Shown piece by piece: positions 46,040 to 58,609 of a DNA stretch of 64,000 bases. The position numbers and the translations under genes were made by a program. The notes beneath the pieces were generated by a model. The model had not been told where the DNA came from, did not search any database, and was given only the letters and a program-made list of their open reading frames with translations. Source of the DNA: Gnetum montanum (Eukaryota > Streptophyta > Gnetopsida > Gnetales > Gnetaceae); NCBI GenBank assembly GCA_015680685.1, contig MNCI01009376.1, forward strand, positions 262,931-326,930. Direction: 5' to 3'. Position 1 is the stretch's first letter. Each line of letters opens with the position of its first letter.

Positions 46040-46687
46040 CTTGGATAATCTTCTTATTGGATTATTTTGGTGATAATCCTAACTGCTTACAGATGGATAG
46101 TGGCATAGTGATTGATGTAGCTCCTAAATTAACTAAAAAAATTATATAGATATTTACCATTCAACTTCATTGTAAGAAGAAAAGGAGAACGTTATTTTTT
46201 GTGGATATAGGGATATTTATTCTTTACTATTTTATCCTCATTATAAGCATAGATTAATTTAGATTCTCCAATCTTCTTCTTATCCTTGATTAGTTCTAAA
46301 AGTTTCTTGTGCTAACTCCCCATTTGTAGTATCTGATATATACTACCATTTGCTTTGACATGTTTAAGGTCATCTATTAAATCATAATCTTCATCACCAT
46401 AAAAGCCTGATTTCCTAAACCAATTACTAGATAAATAGTTTTGAGGATTTTGGTCTATCTATGTATCATTTTCTCTTCTCTTTTCTTTTCCATTTGATTC
46501 GAAAGCCTTTCTTTTGGTGGAAAGATTAGAAATGACATTAGAAGACCTAGATGTACTTAGATTTTCTTTTGATCTTATGTTGTATTTGGATCCATGATTA
46601 TTATTGCACTCATTATCTGAAGATGAATCTCTTTGATATTGTTGAAGAGGAAATGTCACTAGACTCACTTTTAGAATATTTGCTAAC
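46040..46687 (-). pseudogene. Gypsy gag-protease relic
   Basis: LVNLGATSITMPLSICKQLG (near 46060-46120) is the gypsy protease active-site region, with Asp changed to Asn. Upstream (46459-46687) is a charged Ser/Asn/Lys-rich stretch, probably the end of gag. Element E interrupts it at 46688; gag continues at 63482-64000. Confidence 0.55.
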
Positions 46688-46692
46688 ATAAT

Positions 46693-47554
46693 TAACGAGT
46701 GGCGAGGTATCCCTACACCCAACCATATGAATACAAGCGTTCACACATGATTCAGTTGAACTCTAAGGATTAAGTGCTTATGTGCCTACATAGAACAAGG
46801 ATGAGTTATGCAATCATTGTCTTCCCAAGCTTACTTGTAAGGCATAATTGTCTGGTTAGGTAAACTTGAGGTGTATGATTTTTATGTTTTTCTTTTATAT
46901 TTTCTATCTTAGTCTCCTAAGTGTGTGCAATGAAAAGATTTAATTAACTAATGGGTTTTTGTAACTCTAATGTGAATCAAATCCTAACAGCAGCATCCAT
47001 TCCCACTCTCCCAACACATCCTGAACTAGTATAACACTACTGGGATTACCAAACGCTAGTCGTTACTAGGTTACCAAGTGTTCCACGTATGCTTGAGGTG
47101 GTCATGCTAAGTGTGCTAATTCATTGATAATTGATAATTCTATGGAAATAACATTAATTAACTACTAAAAGCATCAAATAATAGTAAACAACATTAAATG
47201 CAATAATTAAGCTATTCTAAATATTGCAAGGTTTATCACAAAGTCCATCTTTATTTCTAGACATAAGGTGTGCTTAGGTACACAATGCTCGGATAAAGAT
47301 TCGTTCACTCTATGACTCCTGTTGCGGGCACTTAGAAATAATTCTAACTTTGGAATAGAAAAACTACAAGAGTTCAGCTAAGGGACTAAAAAACTACTCC
47401 CAAACCAAGTACCCCTGTCTCTTATTTATAGCTAATGAGACAGGTTCCGACATCGTGTGTTTGATATCACTTGGTCCATCTGATATCGCGTATCCAATAT
47501 CAAGGATTCGATATCGTGGGTTTGATATCGGGTCACTTATTTGATGACTTATCA
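46693..47554 (-). repeat. Element E left (3') LTR
   Basis: Starts TAACGAGTGGCGAGG (expected TGATGAG) and ends TGACTTATCA. A TATAAATA box reads on the minus strand at 47423-47430, with five GATATC-like words at 47465-47531. The minus strand reads ATGGGGGTA just inside, the polypurine tract. Confidence 0.88.
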
Positions 47555-49640
47555 TACCCCCATGACTGAATGAAAACTTGTCATTGAGTTCCTTACAAAA
47601 TATTGGCGAGGCATGGAATTATTGATTGAATGACACTAACGGTGATATGAAATGATAGACTTAAAGTGCCTAGTGAATGGATTGACAACCATATTAAAGA
47701 ATTGGTGTTCATAGCCATTGTGGTGAACACTATACATAGATGACATCCAGACTCTCATTTGACATCTTGAAGAGAGAGAGAGAAAAGAAAATGAGGCATG
47801 TTGCTACTGATTGTCAAAAATGTGCACACCTTTGTTTGTCCATGACCACATGACTAAGCGTGTTTCCTGCATCAATGCTCTAGCTCTAGTCCATCATGAG
47901 TGCTCCCTTTTATCCCAGTCCATTGTTCATGTGATCACCATTTGCAAACACAAGACAGTCACAAATTAGAAAGGATAGATAAGATATAATGCAGTTGATA
48001 CCTTGCCTCGATATGAAGCACATTGGCTAGGTTGTGGGTATTGGTAGATACTGGGTTCGAGGTTTGTAAGTGATAACTACCCAAGGTGTAGGGGTGAGAT
48101 AAGTAATGGAATGGAAAAATTTGCGATAGGCCCCCATGACTAAGAGCAAACCTCTAGTAGCAATAGTATGGAAAACGAAATAAAAAGGAAGGTAAGAGAA
48201 ATAACAATGGTAAAGCCAATAAATAGAAAATAGATGTCAAGGATGGGTTGAAACAAGAAATAATTGATTGCAAGAAATGTTTAAGGGAAAGGAGCTTAGC
48301 AATTGCACCAAAAAGGAATGCCAGTGGGTCCTCAGCAAAGCAGGCTCATGTCCTTTATGCCCTGAAAAACCCACAAACCAAAGAGTCTGGAGGCTCTAGG
48401 AATGACATATGGAGATAATAGTTAAGAATGTACCCATATGAATTTACTAAAGAATAACAATGCATCGACCAAGATATAGACTAATCATAAAACTGGCAAT
48501 GAGGTAGAATACGAGAAGCAATATAGAAAGAGAAGAGAGAATGAAATGGAATCCCGAAATTAAGGGTATGTAAAGTCCCTTGTGTATTATGTGGTTAAGG
48601 TGACTTAATAATATTCAGTACAAATCCAGATTAAAACTAGCTACATTTAGTGACCTTGCATCAACACACTTGACCAACCCATTATCCTGAAGTAATAAGA
48701 ATGCATTCACAGAGCAACCACCAATCTAAAAAGAGAAGAATAGAGAAGCAGGAAGTGGGAAAAGGCCTTAGTTAGAGGGAACCTTTAGGCATGGGTAACA
48801 TGTCTTCCCAGTGCCATAACCAATGCTTGTAGCCCATGATCCTTTATTATGTCTAAGGGGTGTGCTTTGAATTCCCATAAGTTTTTTTTATGTGGGAACC
48901 ACACCATGCAAAGACTTATTTAATTTTTTCAACTTCCTGATATTAGTCAATAGTGGAAGGGTAGAAAACCTATGAAAAAACATCCAAGTATCCAAGATAA
49001 TAGCTAGCACAAATGTATCGAATCCCCTTGAAGTCACTTCCTTTTCAATCCATTTGAATCTTTCTTTAGTTTGAAGAATACCAAGTCACAAATTCATTAA
49101 TATGTTTGATTAGAAAAAGGGATAGTACAGTTCCAAAACAAAGGAAGACCATAGAGTTGAATGGATGAATAGACAACATGGACTCACTACCTATTTTATC
49201 AAAGGAAACCATATCTTAGCATCAACATTGAAAGTTAAAATTAAAAACCAAATAGTAGCAATCAACACCATTATAGCACAACCCACCATCATGAGCTCTT
49301 ATTATGTAATGAGTGAGAATAAATCAAACAAAATGTAATAAAGAAAGAAATAGTAAAAGTGTTAATGATGGTTTAAAAAAAAAACAAGTAAAGATGAAAA
49401 ATGTTTTAAAAAAATGTGCAAAAGTAAAAGGATAAAAGAAATTGAGGGCTTAGAATGACTAGCATTGGTGGCCATCTCCCCCATGACTGAGTGAGAAAGA
49501 GGAGATATGAAATAATGAGTAGGGTTGTCCATCAATAAAGGTAGTGTTAGTGCTAGATGTTTTAGGCTCATGGAAAGGTTTGGTTTGCTGGATGTTGACC
49601 AATAATTTCTTATAAGGGCTTCTAGTTTTATAGATCATCA
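47555..49640 (-). other. Element E noncoding region between integrase and 3' LTR
   Basis: No coding signal. It shares landmarks with element B and with C/F: CATGGGGGAGAT near 49478 followed by a T-rich run, TTTGCTGAGGACCCACTGG near 48325, and CAAGTTTTCATTCAGTCATG before the polypurine tract. Confidence 0.6.
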
Positions 49641-50640
49641 TGGTCCATGAAGGAAAAGTTTCATGAATGATATAAGGTCCTTCCCATAGTGTTTGAAATT
49701 TAGTTCATTGTGGCACATGTGCAGGATTCCAATAAATAACCCTATCTCTTGGTTGGTATTTGAATTTTCTAAGTCTTAGGTCATGACATTGTTTGTTAAA
49801 AGCCTTATGCAATTTGTTGGATAATAGGGTGGCTAATTGATTTTTATCTAGCAAGTTAAGATTCATTAACCATTTTCTCTATGCTAGACTGAGGTCAAGG
49901 TTAAGGTCACATGCTCTAGATAGTGTATGGAGCTCAGCTTGGATAGGAAGTGTTGGAAGTTTACCATATACTAACTCATAGGGAGAGTATCCTTTAGGGA
50001 GTTTCCATGTGAAGCGATAGGCCCAAAGAGCATCATTTAGTTTGGTGCTCTAGTCTTGCCTATATTTTCTAATGGTTCATGTCAGAATTTTTGTGATTTC
50101 CCTATTGGTGACTTGGCTTGACCATTCGCTTGAGGATGATATGGTGTAGTCAGTTTATGCTCAACTCCTAAGCATTGCATCAACTTCTGAAAATTTGTAC
50201 CTATAAAATGTGTAGCATTATAAAAAATAAGTGCATGAGGCATGTCAAACCTATTTATGATTTGTTGTTGAATGAATCGTGTAGTAGTAGATGATGTACA
50301 TTCAGTAACAGTAGCTGCTTTTGTCCATTTTTTGAAATGGTCAATAGCAACAACAATGTATGCTTTTTCATTGGACATCGGTGTAATAGGCCCTATAAAA
50401 TCAATACCCCATATGTCAAAGGGTTTTAAGGGTTGAATCCATTGTTGTGGATCCTCCATTCTAGTAGTCATCCCCCCATCGCATTGGCAACACTCACAAG
50501 ATTGGAAAAAATGATGGGCATCTCAAAATAATGTAGGCCAATAATATCTTATGAGCAAGATTTTAATGGTTGTTCATCTCCCAGTGTAATGACCCCCACA
50601 AGGGCCCTCATGAGCATCTTGGAGAACTCGCAATTGAGCT
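49640..50640 (-). pseudogene. Element E integrase
   Basis: Zinc-binding HEGPCGGHYTG (near 50600) and CECCQC, then WGIDFIGPI (first Asp intact), ALIFYNATHFIG (second Asp changed to Tyr) and QANGQAKSPIG (Glu position is Lys). The C-terminal segment reads GPYIIHETFPSW near 49670. The longest open piece is 50082-50471. Confidence 0.78.
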
Positions 50641-50759
50641 GCATCGGGAACATACCATCGAACCAAGCCAGCAAAACATACCTTGTAAAGGTGTCTGTTG
50701 ATTTCCATGAAATGTTTGACTCGGTGGAGAAACTGTTGTTTCTTTTTAACGTCCCACCC

Positions 50760-51263
50760 CTATGGTGTTTCTTGTGTGAGAAGATAAGTAACAATGCTAC
50801 TATACCAATTTGTATCTGTGGGTGATTGATTGTTTATTACACCTACAAAAAGGAGTTCATCAGGGAAACGATCAGAAATTAGGTATTCATCCTCTTTATT
50901 GTCCCATTGCAACCAAGATAAATGATCAGTAATAACATTCTCAGTGCCTTTATGATCTACTATCATGAGATTGAACTCTTGCAAGATGACAAACCATCTT
51001 ATGATGCAAGAGCTCACCATTGGTTTATGCATAAGGAACCGAGTTGCATTATGATCTGTGTGTACAAATACCTTATAGCCTAATACATAGTGCCTAAATT
51101 TCTCTAGTGAAAACACAACAGCCATTAACTCTTTTTCTGTTGTGGTATAGTTGAGTTGTGCACCAACAATACTTTGACTTGCACAGTGAATATAGTAGGG
51201 ACGTTTGTGCTCATCTAACTCTGTAAGTACGACTCCTAAAGAAAAATTGGACACATCAATCAT
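50760..51263 (-). pseudogene. Element E RNase H
   Basis: An open 167-codon piece with MIDVSNFSLGVVLTEL, YYIHCASQSIVGAQLNY, KELMAVVFSLEKF, VFVHTDHNATRFLM and GTENVITDHLSWL. The catalytic acidic residues are still readable, making this the best preserved domain of the element. Confidence 0.82.
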
Positions 51264-51419
51264 TATATGGAATGGTCTAGACCAATTAGGAGCTTGTAGG
51301 ATCGGTGTTTCTATGAGCTTCTACTTCAAGGTTTGGAAGGCTAACTCACATTCCTTGATCCATTCAAAAGATAACGTCCTTTTTTGTTAATTCTACCAAT
51401 GGTTTTGCAATCTTCAAAA

Positions 51420-52115
51420 GTTCTCGATGAAGCGTCTATAATATCTAGTATGTCCAAGGAATGATCAGACATCTTTTACAATTTTAGGTTGATGAGTGAT
51501 TCCTTGGATAACTTTAATTTTTTTAGGATCTACCTCTATCCCTATTTGTGAAATTTTATGCCCTAATACAATGCCCTCTTAGATCATTAAGTGGCTTTTC
51601 TGTCAATTGAGCCTTAAGTTGTTTTCAACACATTGTTTTAGTATTTGCTCTAATTGGTCTAATGTTTGTTCAAAGTTCACTCCATAGGTGGAGAAATTGT
51701 CCATAAAAACCTCCACACCATTTCCTATTTGCTGTTGAAAGATACTAAGAACCAAACCAAATGGCATCTCCCTATATGCAAATGTCCCCCAAGGACTCAT
51801 GAATGTAGTTTTGGCTTGATCTTTTGATGCTATTTGGACTTGATTGTACCCATTGTAACCATCCAGAAAACTATAGTAACAATGCCCTATAATGGTATCC
51901 AAGACTTGGTTAATGAATGACAATGAGAAATGATCTTTAAACGTTGCCATGTTCAATAGCCTAAAGTCTATAAACACCCTCCATTTACCACCTTTTTAAG
52001 GCACAATGACTAATGGACTAACCCATTCACTGTTAGCAATGGGGTAGATGACCCTAGCCTTCAGAAATTGTTCAATTTCTTCCTTAACTACTTGCTTACG
52101 CTTTGGGTTTAGTTG
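51420..52115 (-). pseudogene. Element E reverse transcriptase
   Basis: VIYPIANSEWVSPLVIVP near 52040-51995, then the piece 51603-51977 with VFIDFRLLN, KDHFSLSFINQ, YYSFLDGYNGYNQVQIASKD and TFAYREMPFGL. The active site reads VFMDNFST (second Asp changed to Asn); a short deletion separates it from MPFGL. The sequence style is Athila-like. Confidence 0.8.
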
Positions 52116-52782
52116 TCTTTGTGGTTGTCATCGAGGTTTCATAGAGGGATTAGTGTAAATTCTATGTTGGGATATCCTAGGGTCTATTTTGGTTAATTCA
52201 AGATAAGACCAAGTAGAGGCTTTTGACCATTTGTTTATCATCTTTAGCAATCTTTCTGTTTTGTTGAGGAGTGAGCTTAGCATTAATGATTACTAATTTT
52301 CCATTCTTGAGAAATGCATATTCCATACTGGTGGGCAATGATTTTAATTTAAGGGGCTCCTACTTAAACTTGTTAGGGATTTCCAACTTTCCCTAGTTGA
52401 TATTTTCAGTGTTAGTACTTGGAAGTTGGTGATGAACTTGCTCTAATGCATCTATGCTATCGATATAGGTGCAAGTTAAGCTCTTAGTTAGTTCTATGTA
52501 TAAAGTTGAATTGCTCTCTAAGTCAGCTATTAGCCATTGGGTGCCTTCTTGTCTTGTGGCTACTACATATAGGCATCTTTGTATGTCAGTTACTTATGCA
52601 CACTGGTTGCATGCAGGTAATGTTAAGCATTGTACAAACCAGGACTTCTGCACGCATTTGCACCCTATGTTACTGTGTGCAATGCATGGAACTTTCTTCT
52701 TCTTGATCTTCCAAAACACATTTTCTTTTAATATCTCTAGGGAAAGATCACGTATTCCTAGGCATGCATCGATTATACTTAA

Positions 52783-53298
52783 CTAGGCTCTTCCCATTAT
52801 GATTGGGAAGTCCCCCTTACAGTTGTTAACTTGGATCACTAGGAAATTGGCTGGATACAACCACCCACAAACAGTGGTGACAATGTCCTCCACTAGTCCC
52901 AATGGAATAATGATGGACTGGTCGACCAACTCTAAATGGATGTTAATCTTCTTTAGCAGGGGTAGGTTCCAGGCTTTATACATTTCCTGGGAGATTAGAT
53001 TAACACCAAAATATAAATACAAAAGAGCTTTGCAAGGCTCATTTCCAATGATTTGCAAATAAATAAGAGGACTTCCACGATCAGAGAATTTCCTAGAAAG
53101 ATGGCCAGCTTTAATCCAATCAGTGATGGCATGGGTTAACATAATAGTGTGCGTTGAGTGCCATTTTTGGCTTGAAGGAAGCTTTAAAGATTCAAAAAAT
53201 GATGAGGCATTTGGATAATTAGCCACTTGTGGTTGTAAGGGCTTGGTTGGATTTTTGGTTGGATTTGGATGAGGTCTATTCTTTGATCGGTTGTCCAA
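52783..53298 (-). pseudogene. Element E protease and linker
   Basis: A 171-codon open piece matching the protease region of element B: NEPCKALLYLYFGVNLIS, where the DSG/DSS active-site Asp is lost, then EMYKAWNLPLLKK and VPLGLVED-like sequence. The N-terminal part is a Pro/Asn-rich linker from gag. Confidence 0.68.
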
Positions 53299-53399
53299 AC
53301 CAACAGTAGGTTAAAGATTGACAACCCTTATAGTGATACGTTGCTGTGGTTGGGCTGGAAGCTTGTCCTGCATAGTTGGAGTAGGTGCTAATGGAGTTA

Positions 53400-55495
53400 A
53401 GGGTGGAAGAGATGTAGACAGATAAAAAGGATAGTATGTATGTGGAGCATCACCCCAAGAAGAAGAAGTTCTATAGTACTCGGGGGTCTGGTAGTGAGGT
53501 TGAAGAGGAATGTAACTAGTAGAGTCACATGGAGATCAGCTGCTGAATGTAGTACCTGTATGGGTTAGGTTAATGGTAAGGGTACTATTGACGTGGTGGT
53601 AGCATTCCCCATGATTGTGGCTATTGCCACCGTTGATACTATTTATTCAGTTATGGTGGAGCTCTACTCGGATAATATGTCAAGGGTTGGTGGAACTACC
53701 TTAGGTCACCTTGAGGATAAGGTAACCTTCTGGATGTTTGCTATTTATTTAATTGTGAGTTCAGTGTATACACCCCAGACTCTTATAGATGTGACACCAC
53801 TGTGCAACATCCCTTAGGATGGTCATATTGGCAAATCTCACATCCGCCATCATTGTCTGAATCCACAACCTCTTTAATAATAGAAACCTTGCCCTTACCC
53901 TTGTTACATGCATACTCAGCTTCTTTCTTTTTCCTTCTCTCTTGATCACTACTTTGTTCTCTAGAATCCTCTACTATTTTTAGAACAATTTGAAATTTGT
54001 CATCTAGGGAGTTCCACATTTGATCCACCTTTGCTAATACTTCTGATGAAAATTTTTGAATGGGCAAAGTCTTTCTACTCACCATCTCTTCAAGTGGTGA
54101 CTCTTCTTCATCTTCACAAAATCTAATTTCCTTCTTCCTGAGAGAAGAATCTTTGTTGTGCTCCTCCATACTTTCTTTTTTCCTCAACTTGGCTTCCTCC
54201 TTGACAGCTTGCTCCAACAATCTTTGTATTTGATGGACTTTGAGCTCAGATAGCCTTCCTTGGGCATAAGTCCCAAGGGTTCTTCATGTTTCATACCTAA
54301 GCCCATCTATGAGATGGCTTAGTTGTTCCTTTTGCGAGTAATCATGGCCAAGGAAATGATGTAATAATGAATGATATCAGCCCATAGTAGCATCCAAGGG
54401 TTCATGTCCTCCTTATTCCCATTCTTGGATCTGCTTACATAGGTTGGACACTCAGGAGTACATTTGATACTTATCGTTGAATAGCTCCAACATGGTACTC
54501 CATCGACGAATGGATTCCAGTTCTAAGGACTGGTACTAGCTTTCTGTTTCCTTGATGAGTGTCCATGGAAACAACTTTAGCTTTTGCCACTCGTTTTCTA
54601 TATTTTTCAAGGCACATGCATCATGGAATGCTTGTAAATGATTTTGAGGATCAGCATTGTATCCCCCTTCAAATTGTGGGATGTTATTCATATCTAGTCT
54701 TTTGATCCTACTATCTTTTCTGGTGCCTTGTTGGGATCCTAACAACCTCTGTTATGTTTAACATACTTTGGGTGGCGAGTAGGGGTTCATCATGATCATG
54801 CTATCTATGGTGTCTATGATGCCTATAGTGTTCCCTTCTCTTCCTTCTTTCGTGATGTGTCTCTCTCAAATGCCCTCACCCCCTTTCTCTATTGTTTTGT
54901 TGGTGATTTCTATTTCACTTACCATTTTCCTCATGGTCTTTCCCTTTGCGACTATGTCCAGATCTTGAAGGAGAGGGGGAAGAAGATGATGGAGGTGAAG
55001 AGGAAGGAGGATTGGCACCATGAAGGTTCCTGCCACTTTCTCTTTGGTGGTCATGACCTTGGTCATAGTTATGATCAAAATGTTCGTCATTGTCATGCAT
55101 TTATGTTTCTTTTTTGGACCCTTTGTGTCTGTTGGTATCAGAACCTAGGTTATGAATAGTTGAGTGAAGATTCTGATACTCAACTCCTTGATCAAAGTCA
55201 AAGAGAGGAACATCGTTTTATGGAAAACTTCCTGAGACAGGTTCACCATCGTCGTTTTCACTTAGGACATACGAGACATCCTGAGACCACTTCCCCTTTA
55301 CAGATTCATAATGTCTCTCATGTTGTAGATCCCTTTAGTGTTGTGCCTTCGTGGGTCGATACTCTCTTAAGTCTTGTTCATGCACAATGTACTCTAACTG
55401 TAAGTGCTACATATCAATTCGTGTGAGAGCAGCTGTTCTAGCTATTCATCCTGGTGGAGGATAAAGGTAAAGTCTAGTACATACTCATCAGGATG
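53400..55495 (-). pseudogene. Element E gag (main part)
   Basis: THPDEYV at 55495 resumes gag after element F; then an Arg/Ser/Pro-rich region, LDMNNIPQFEGGYNADPQNH near 54690 (gag core), a Lys/Glu-rich linker (53890-54220) and the zinc knuckle CEICQYDHPKGCC near 53810-53850, spacing CX2CX3HX4C. The N-terminal start (MSPSSYKSDSLTRSD) lies at about 62469 beyond element F. Confidence 0.72.
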
Positions 55496-55500
55496 AGTGT

Positions 55501-56302
55501 TAATGAGTCACCATTTAGTCAACCGTGATATTGCGTATTCGATATCACATACGTAATATCGCAGCCTATCTCCTCATCTATAAATAAGAGGTAGACAGTT
55601 TCGATAGGTAGTTCTTTAGAGTTAGTTTTGATTTTAGTTTTCATTTTTCCTCTCAATCCTTTTCCTCCCAATGTATGCCCACAGTGTGGTGATTGTAATT
55701 GTACGACATCCTTATTCGAGTGTGAAATACTTGGACACGCACATGACTAGAAATAAAGATCAAGATTACTTCATCATTGCAGCATTCACTTAGTTTAATT
55801 ATTTATTTAGTTGTTATGTACTGCTTTCTTAGTTAATCTCTTCTCACCCTAAACTCCTATTAAACATGGAATGAGTACGACTTGATTACGAGCATTTAAG
55901 TGTGACTACTTGGTAACCCAGTAGTGTACCTAGGATCTGTGCTTGGTAATTCCAGTGGTAGTCATGCACGAAGTCCAAGATGTGTATGTATGATCGAGGA
56001 ACAGATGCTCATTGCACTTAGGCTAGCTTAGATTCTCTCTAAAACACTCTCTCTTAGCTTAGTTAATATTATCTTCCATTGTCTTCAGGAGTAGGATTAG
56101 CATAGAAACACATCATACACCTCATTCTAGACTAAATCATATGTGACAAAGTTAACACTAGTCCAGATGGGAAGACATCGAACTACGACCTAAGGATAAC
56201 TGTCTTGATACCACAACTAGTCCGTCTATGGAGTTTGATCGAATCACTCGTGAAACGCTCATATTCGTATGGTTGAGTGTAGGGGTACCTCACCACTCAT
56301 CA
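55501..56302 (+). repeat. Element F 5' LTR
   Basis: Begins TAATGAGTCACC (expected TG) and ends CCACTCATCA. GATATC-like words at 55525-55565 precede TATAAATA at 55579-55586. Aligns along its length with 61578-62351 and with the LTRs of element C. Confidence 0.9.
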
Positions 56303-56303
56303 T

Positions 56304-56378
56304 TGGCACCATTGCCGGGGATCGAACTTGGGTTGCCCACGTGATAGGCAGGAATACTCACCACTATACTACAACGAC
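56304..56378 (-). tRNA. tRNA-Asp retrocopy with encoded CCA (not a gene)
   Basis: Read on the minus strand the 75 bases begin GTCGTTGTAGTATAGTGGT and end GTTCGATCCCCGGCAATGGTGCCA-3', the order of plant tRNA-Asp: acceptor stem, D arm, anticodon arm, T arm, then CCA. About 65 of 75 positions agree with the tRNA-Asp sequence I know, and all differences are transitions. The anticodon reads ATC instead of GTC. CCA is added after transcription in plants, so its presence, and the exact fusion to the LTR where the 18-base primer site belongs, indicate a copy made from the mature primer tRNA. Confidence 0.85.
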
Positions 56379-56649
56379 CATACGGCCCAATGAACACAAC
56401 CATGGAGAGGAACATCCCAATCCTTGCATACCATCTTACAGTCACAAACATCATAGTGGGTCAACTCTTTACCCGAGAACCACATCTTACAAATTGCCCC
56501 ACTATGCTTACTACAATCAAGTGTGTGAACCCCAATGGGGTAAGTATGACCAAGTTCCAATATTTCCAACATGCAAGGATCCTCATCTTTCAACTATTAA
56601 TCCTCGCCATGCTCAAACATTTAGTTATGGGGGATATCCCCCATTATAG
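56379..56649 (+). pseudogene. Element F gag C-terminal remnant
   Basis: PNEHNHGEEHPNPCIPSYSH, LPHYAYYNQVCEPQWGKYD and FSYGGYPPL match element C gag from about 27030 to 27297. Everything upstream (gag core, zinc knuckle) is missing, joined directly to the tRNA copy. No start codon or Gag function remains. Confidence 0.8.
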
Positions 56650-58049
56650 TAACAAATAGGATTAATAACCACTTTTTATTTTCTTTAATTTTAGAACTTT
56701 TTGTTTTCCAGTTTTTCAGTTTTCAATTTCTTGTTTTATCATTTTGACTTTTTATCTTTTTATGTTTTTTTATAAGTAATCTCATCTATGAATAAAACAC
56801 TCAAGTGGCTCGTTGGTTGAGGTGTGTTCTATGTTATTGAGTCGTGAATGATTAATTATTTGGACAGTGAGCCCATTACACCCACTCATCCATTCTACAA
56901 ATAAGAGGTTCTGTTCGAGGGTACAATGATATTCTTGAAATTCTTAAAACTGAAAATTTAAAATTAATTTTGTGTTCATTGTACCTAGAATGAAGAAGGA
57001 TGGATCAAGAGGGAATGATTAGGGTGTGACATCAATGGGACTTGAGGATTCTCTTTGGTGACGTCTGTGGGAGTTATCATGCAACATGGTTGTACTAAGA
57101 TCCTTGTAGATCTAATGAAAAATAGGAGTAAGAGTAATCAAAAGGGCACTCAAAAATCCAATGCTATTCTAGGGGGTCCCACTAGAATGACATGCACTCA
57201 TGCCTGAAGGTTGGAGGCTTCTCTGGATTTAGTGTCCAAAAGAAAAAGGGGAAGAAAAGAAAAAGAAAAGAAAAAACAAACAAAGAAAGTGCCACAAAAC
57301 ACAAAACACTCCCTTGAACAAAATGCCAAGTGATTGTACACCTTGTTGTTTTGGTACTCTCATAGTTGTTCATCATGGGATGAAACAATGTGGTATTACT
57401 GATCAGAGGAATGGACTTGGTCCTGATCTTGGAACTATGAGTTAATGACACGTTAATCATGCTTTACACGCAGGATTCACTGTGCCCTGGGTCAGTTACC
57501 TCATGTCCCAATCTCTACAATCCCTTCTACAGTTCGTCTCACCTCACTGTTCGTGTAATTGTAGCTCATGTTGTGTGTAACGTAGAATTCTTACCTCATT
57601 CTGGTGATATTTACATGTGTGTGTTTTGTGGAACCAATGTGAATTACATTTAACCCTTCGAGTGTCCACAGACACTCTTAAGTATGGTTACGCAAGGGCA
57701 TTATAGGTTGGAACCTGCTTTGGGGAGGATCCACTTGTGTAATTTTTGTAATTTTCACTCATGACACAACTCACATACACCATATTTTACCTTTAGCATA
57801 TTTCCAATGATTTTCTTTCCCTTATCACTATCCCTCCGATTCAACATTCCTATGAACCATCACATAGCCTTTTTCTCCCATTCGAGGTCCTTATTGCTAA
57901 ATTCCACACCATTATAATTATTTGTGCCTTTCAAACTAATTAAATTACCCTAGAACCTCTTAACAATAGGCCACATGTCCTTAATCCCCATTTTTAATCC
58001 TAGAAATACCTTTAAAAACTCAGTATCTTTCATTGTGCCCAATATCACT
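56650..58049 (+). other. Element F noncoding region
   Basis: Parallel to 27298-28440 of element C and complete here, so it supplies the sequence hidden by the gap in C. Contains ATGAATAAAACACTC (56788), a possible poly(A) signal context, and CTTTGGGGAGGATCCACTTG near 57720. No gene seen. Confidence 0.5.
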
Positions 58050-58145
58050 AGGGTTGTGATATCGCGTACGTGATATTGCAACCGACACGATATTGCGTAC
58101 GTGATGTATTGTACATGATATCGCATCTCATCTAACTATAAATAG
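58050..58145 (+). promoter_or_regulatory. Internal promoter-like block of element F
   Basis: Four GATATC/GATATT words, two of them in TTGCGTACGTGAT/TCGCGTACGTGAT contexts, followed by TATAAATA at 58137-58144. The layout copies that of the LTR promoters, but the sequence downstream of the TATA box differs from the LTR. The second ORF begins 465 bases further on. Inferred to drive it separately from the LTR transcript. Confidence 0.5.
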
Positions 58146-58609
58146 GGAAGCCCCCCTGCAACACTTAACATCATTTTCCACAATCCATGTAGGGGAGTTT
58201 TTCAAATTTTTCTCTACAGCTTGCGATTGTGAGACCCTTGCTTTTCTACCTATATCTTGCTCGTTGGTACTCCAATTTTTATTCTATCTGAACCTACTTG
58301 AACCCGAAGTGTTCAGCTTAGTCATGGGGGAGGGACACACGCTGAATAGCGCATAATTTTTTTGGAATTTTTCATCTCCCAAAGAACATTATCAAGGGTA
58401 ATTAGTTATAGTATTAAAGATAATTGTGCCAAAAATAATTTTACCCCCTTTAGGTACATCGGAAAACTAAAATTGGAAACCACTCACTATTATAATCTTT
58501 TAGGAAACATCACAAAAATATAAAATTAATTAATTAATTAAGGAAAGCAGTAAGGTATAACTTAACTTCAGAAACAATCATTCTAATGCTTGCCCTCGTG
58601 TGATTGCAG

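Noticed and set aside
55160-55426. Plus-strand 88-codon open frame
   Set aside because: Antisense to the gag region of element E, which reads on the minus strand.
56304-56378. Functional nuclear tRNA-Asp gene
   Set aside because: It encodes CCA, abuts the LTR exactly at the primer-site position, has an altered anticodon and several stem mismatches. A retrocopy explains all of these.
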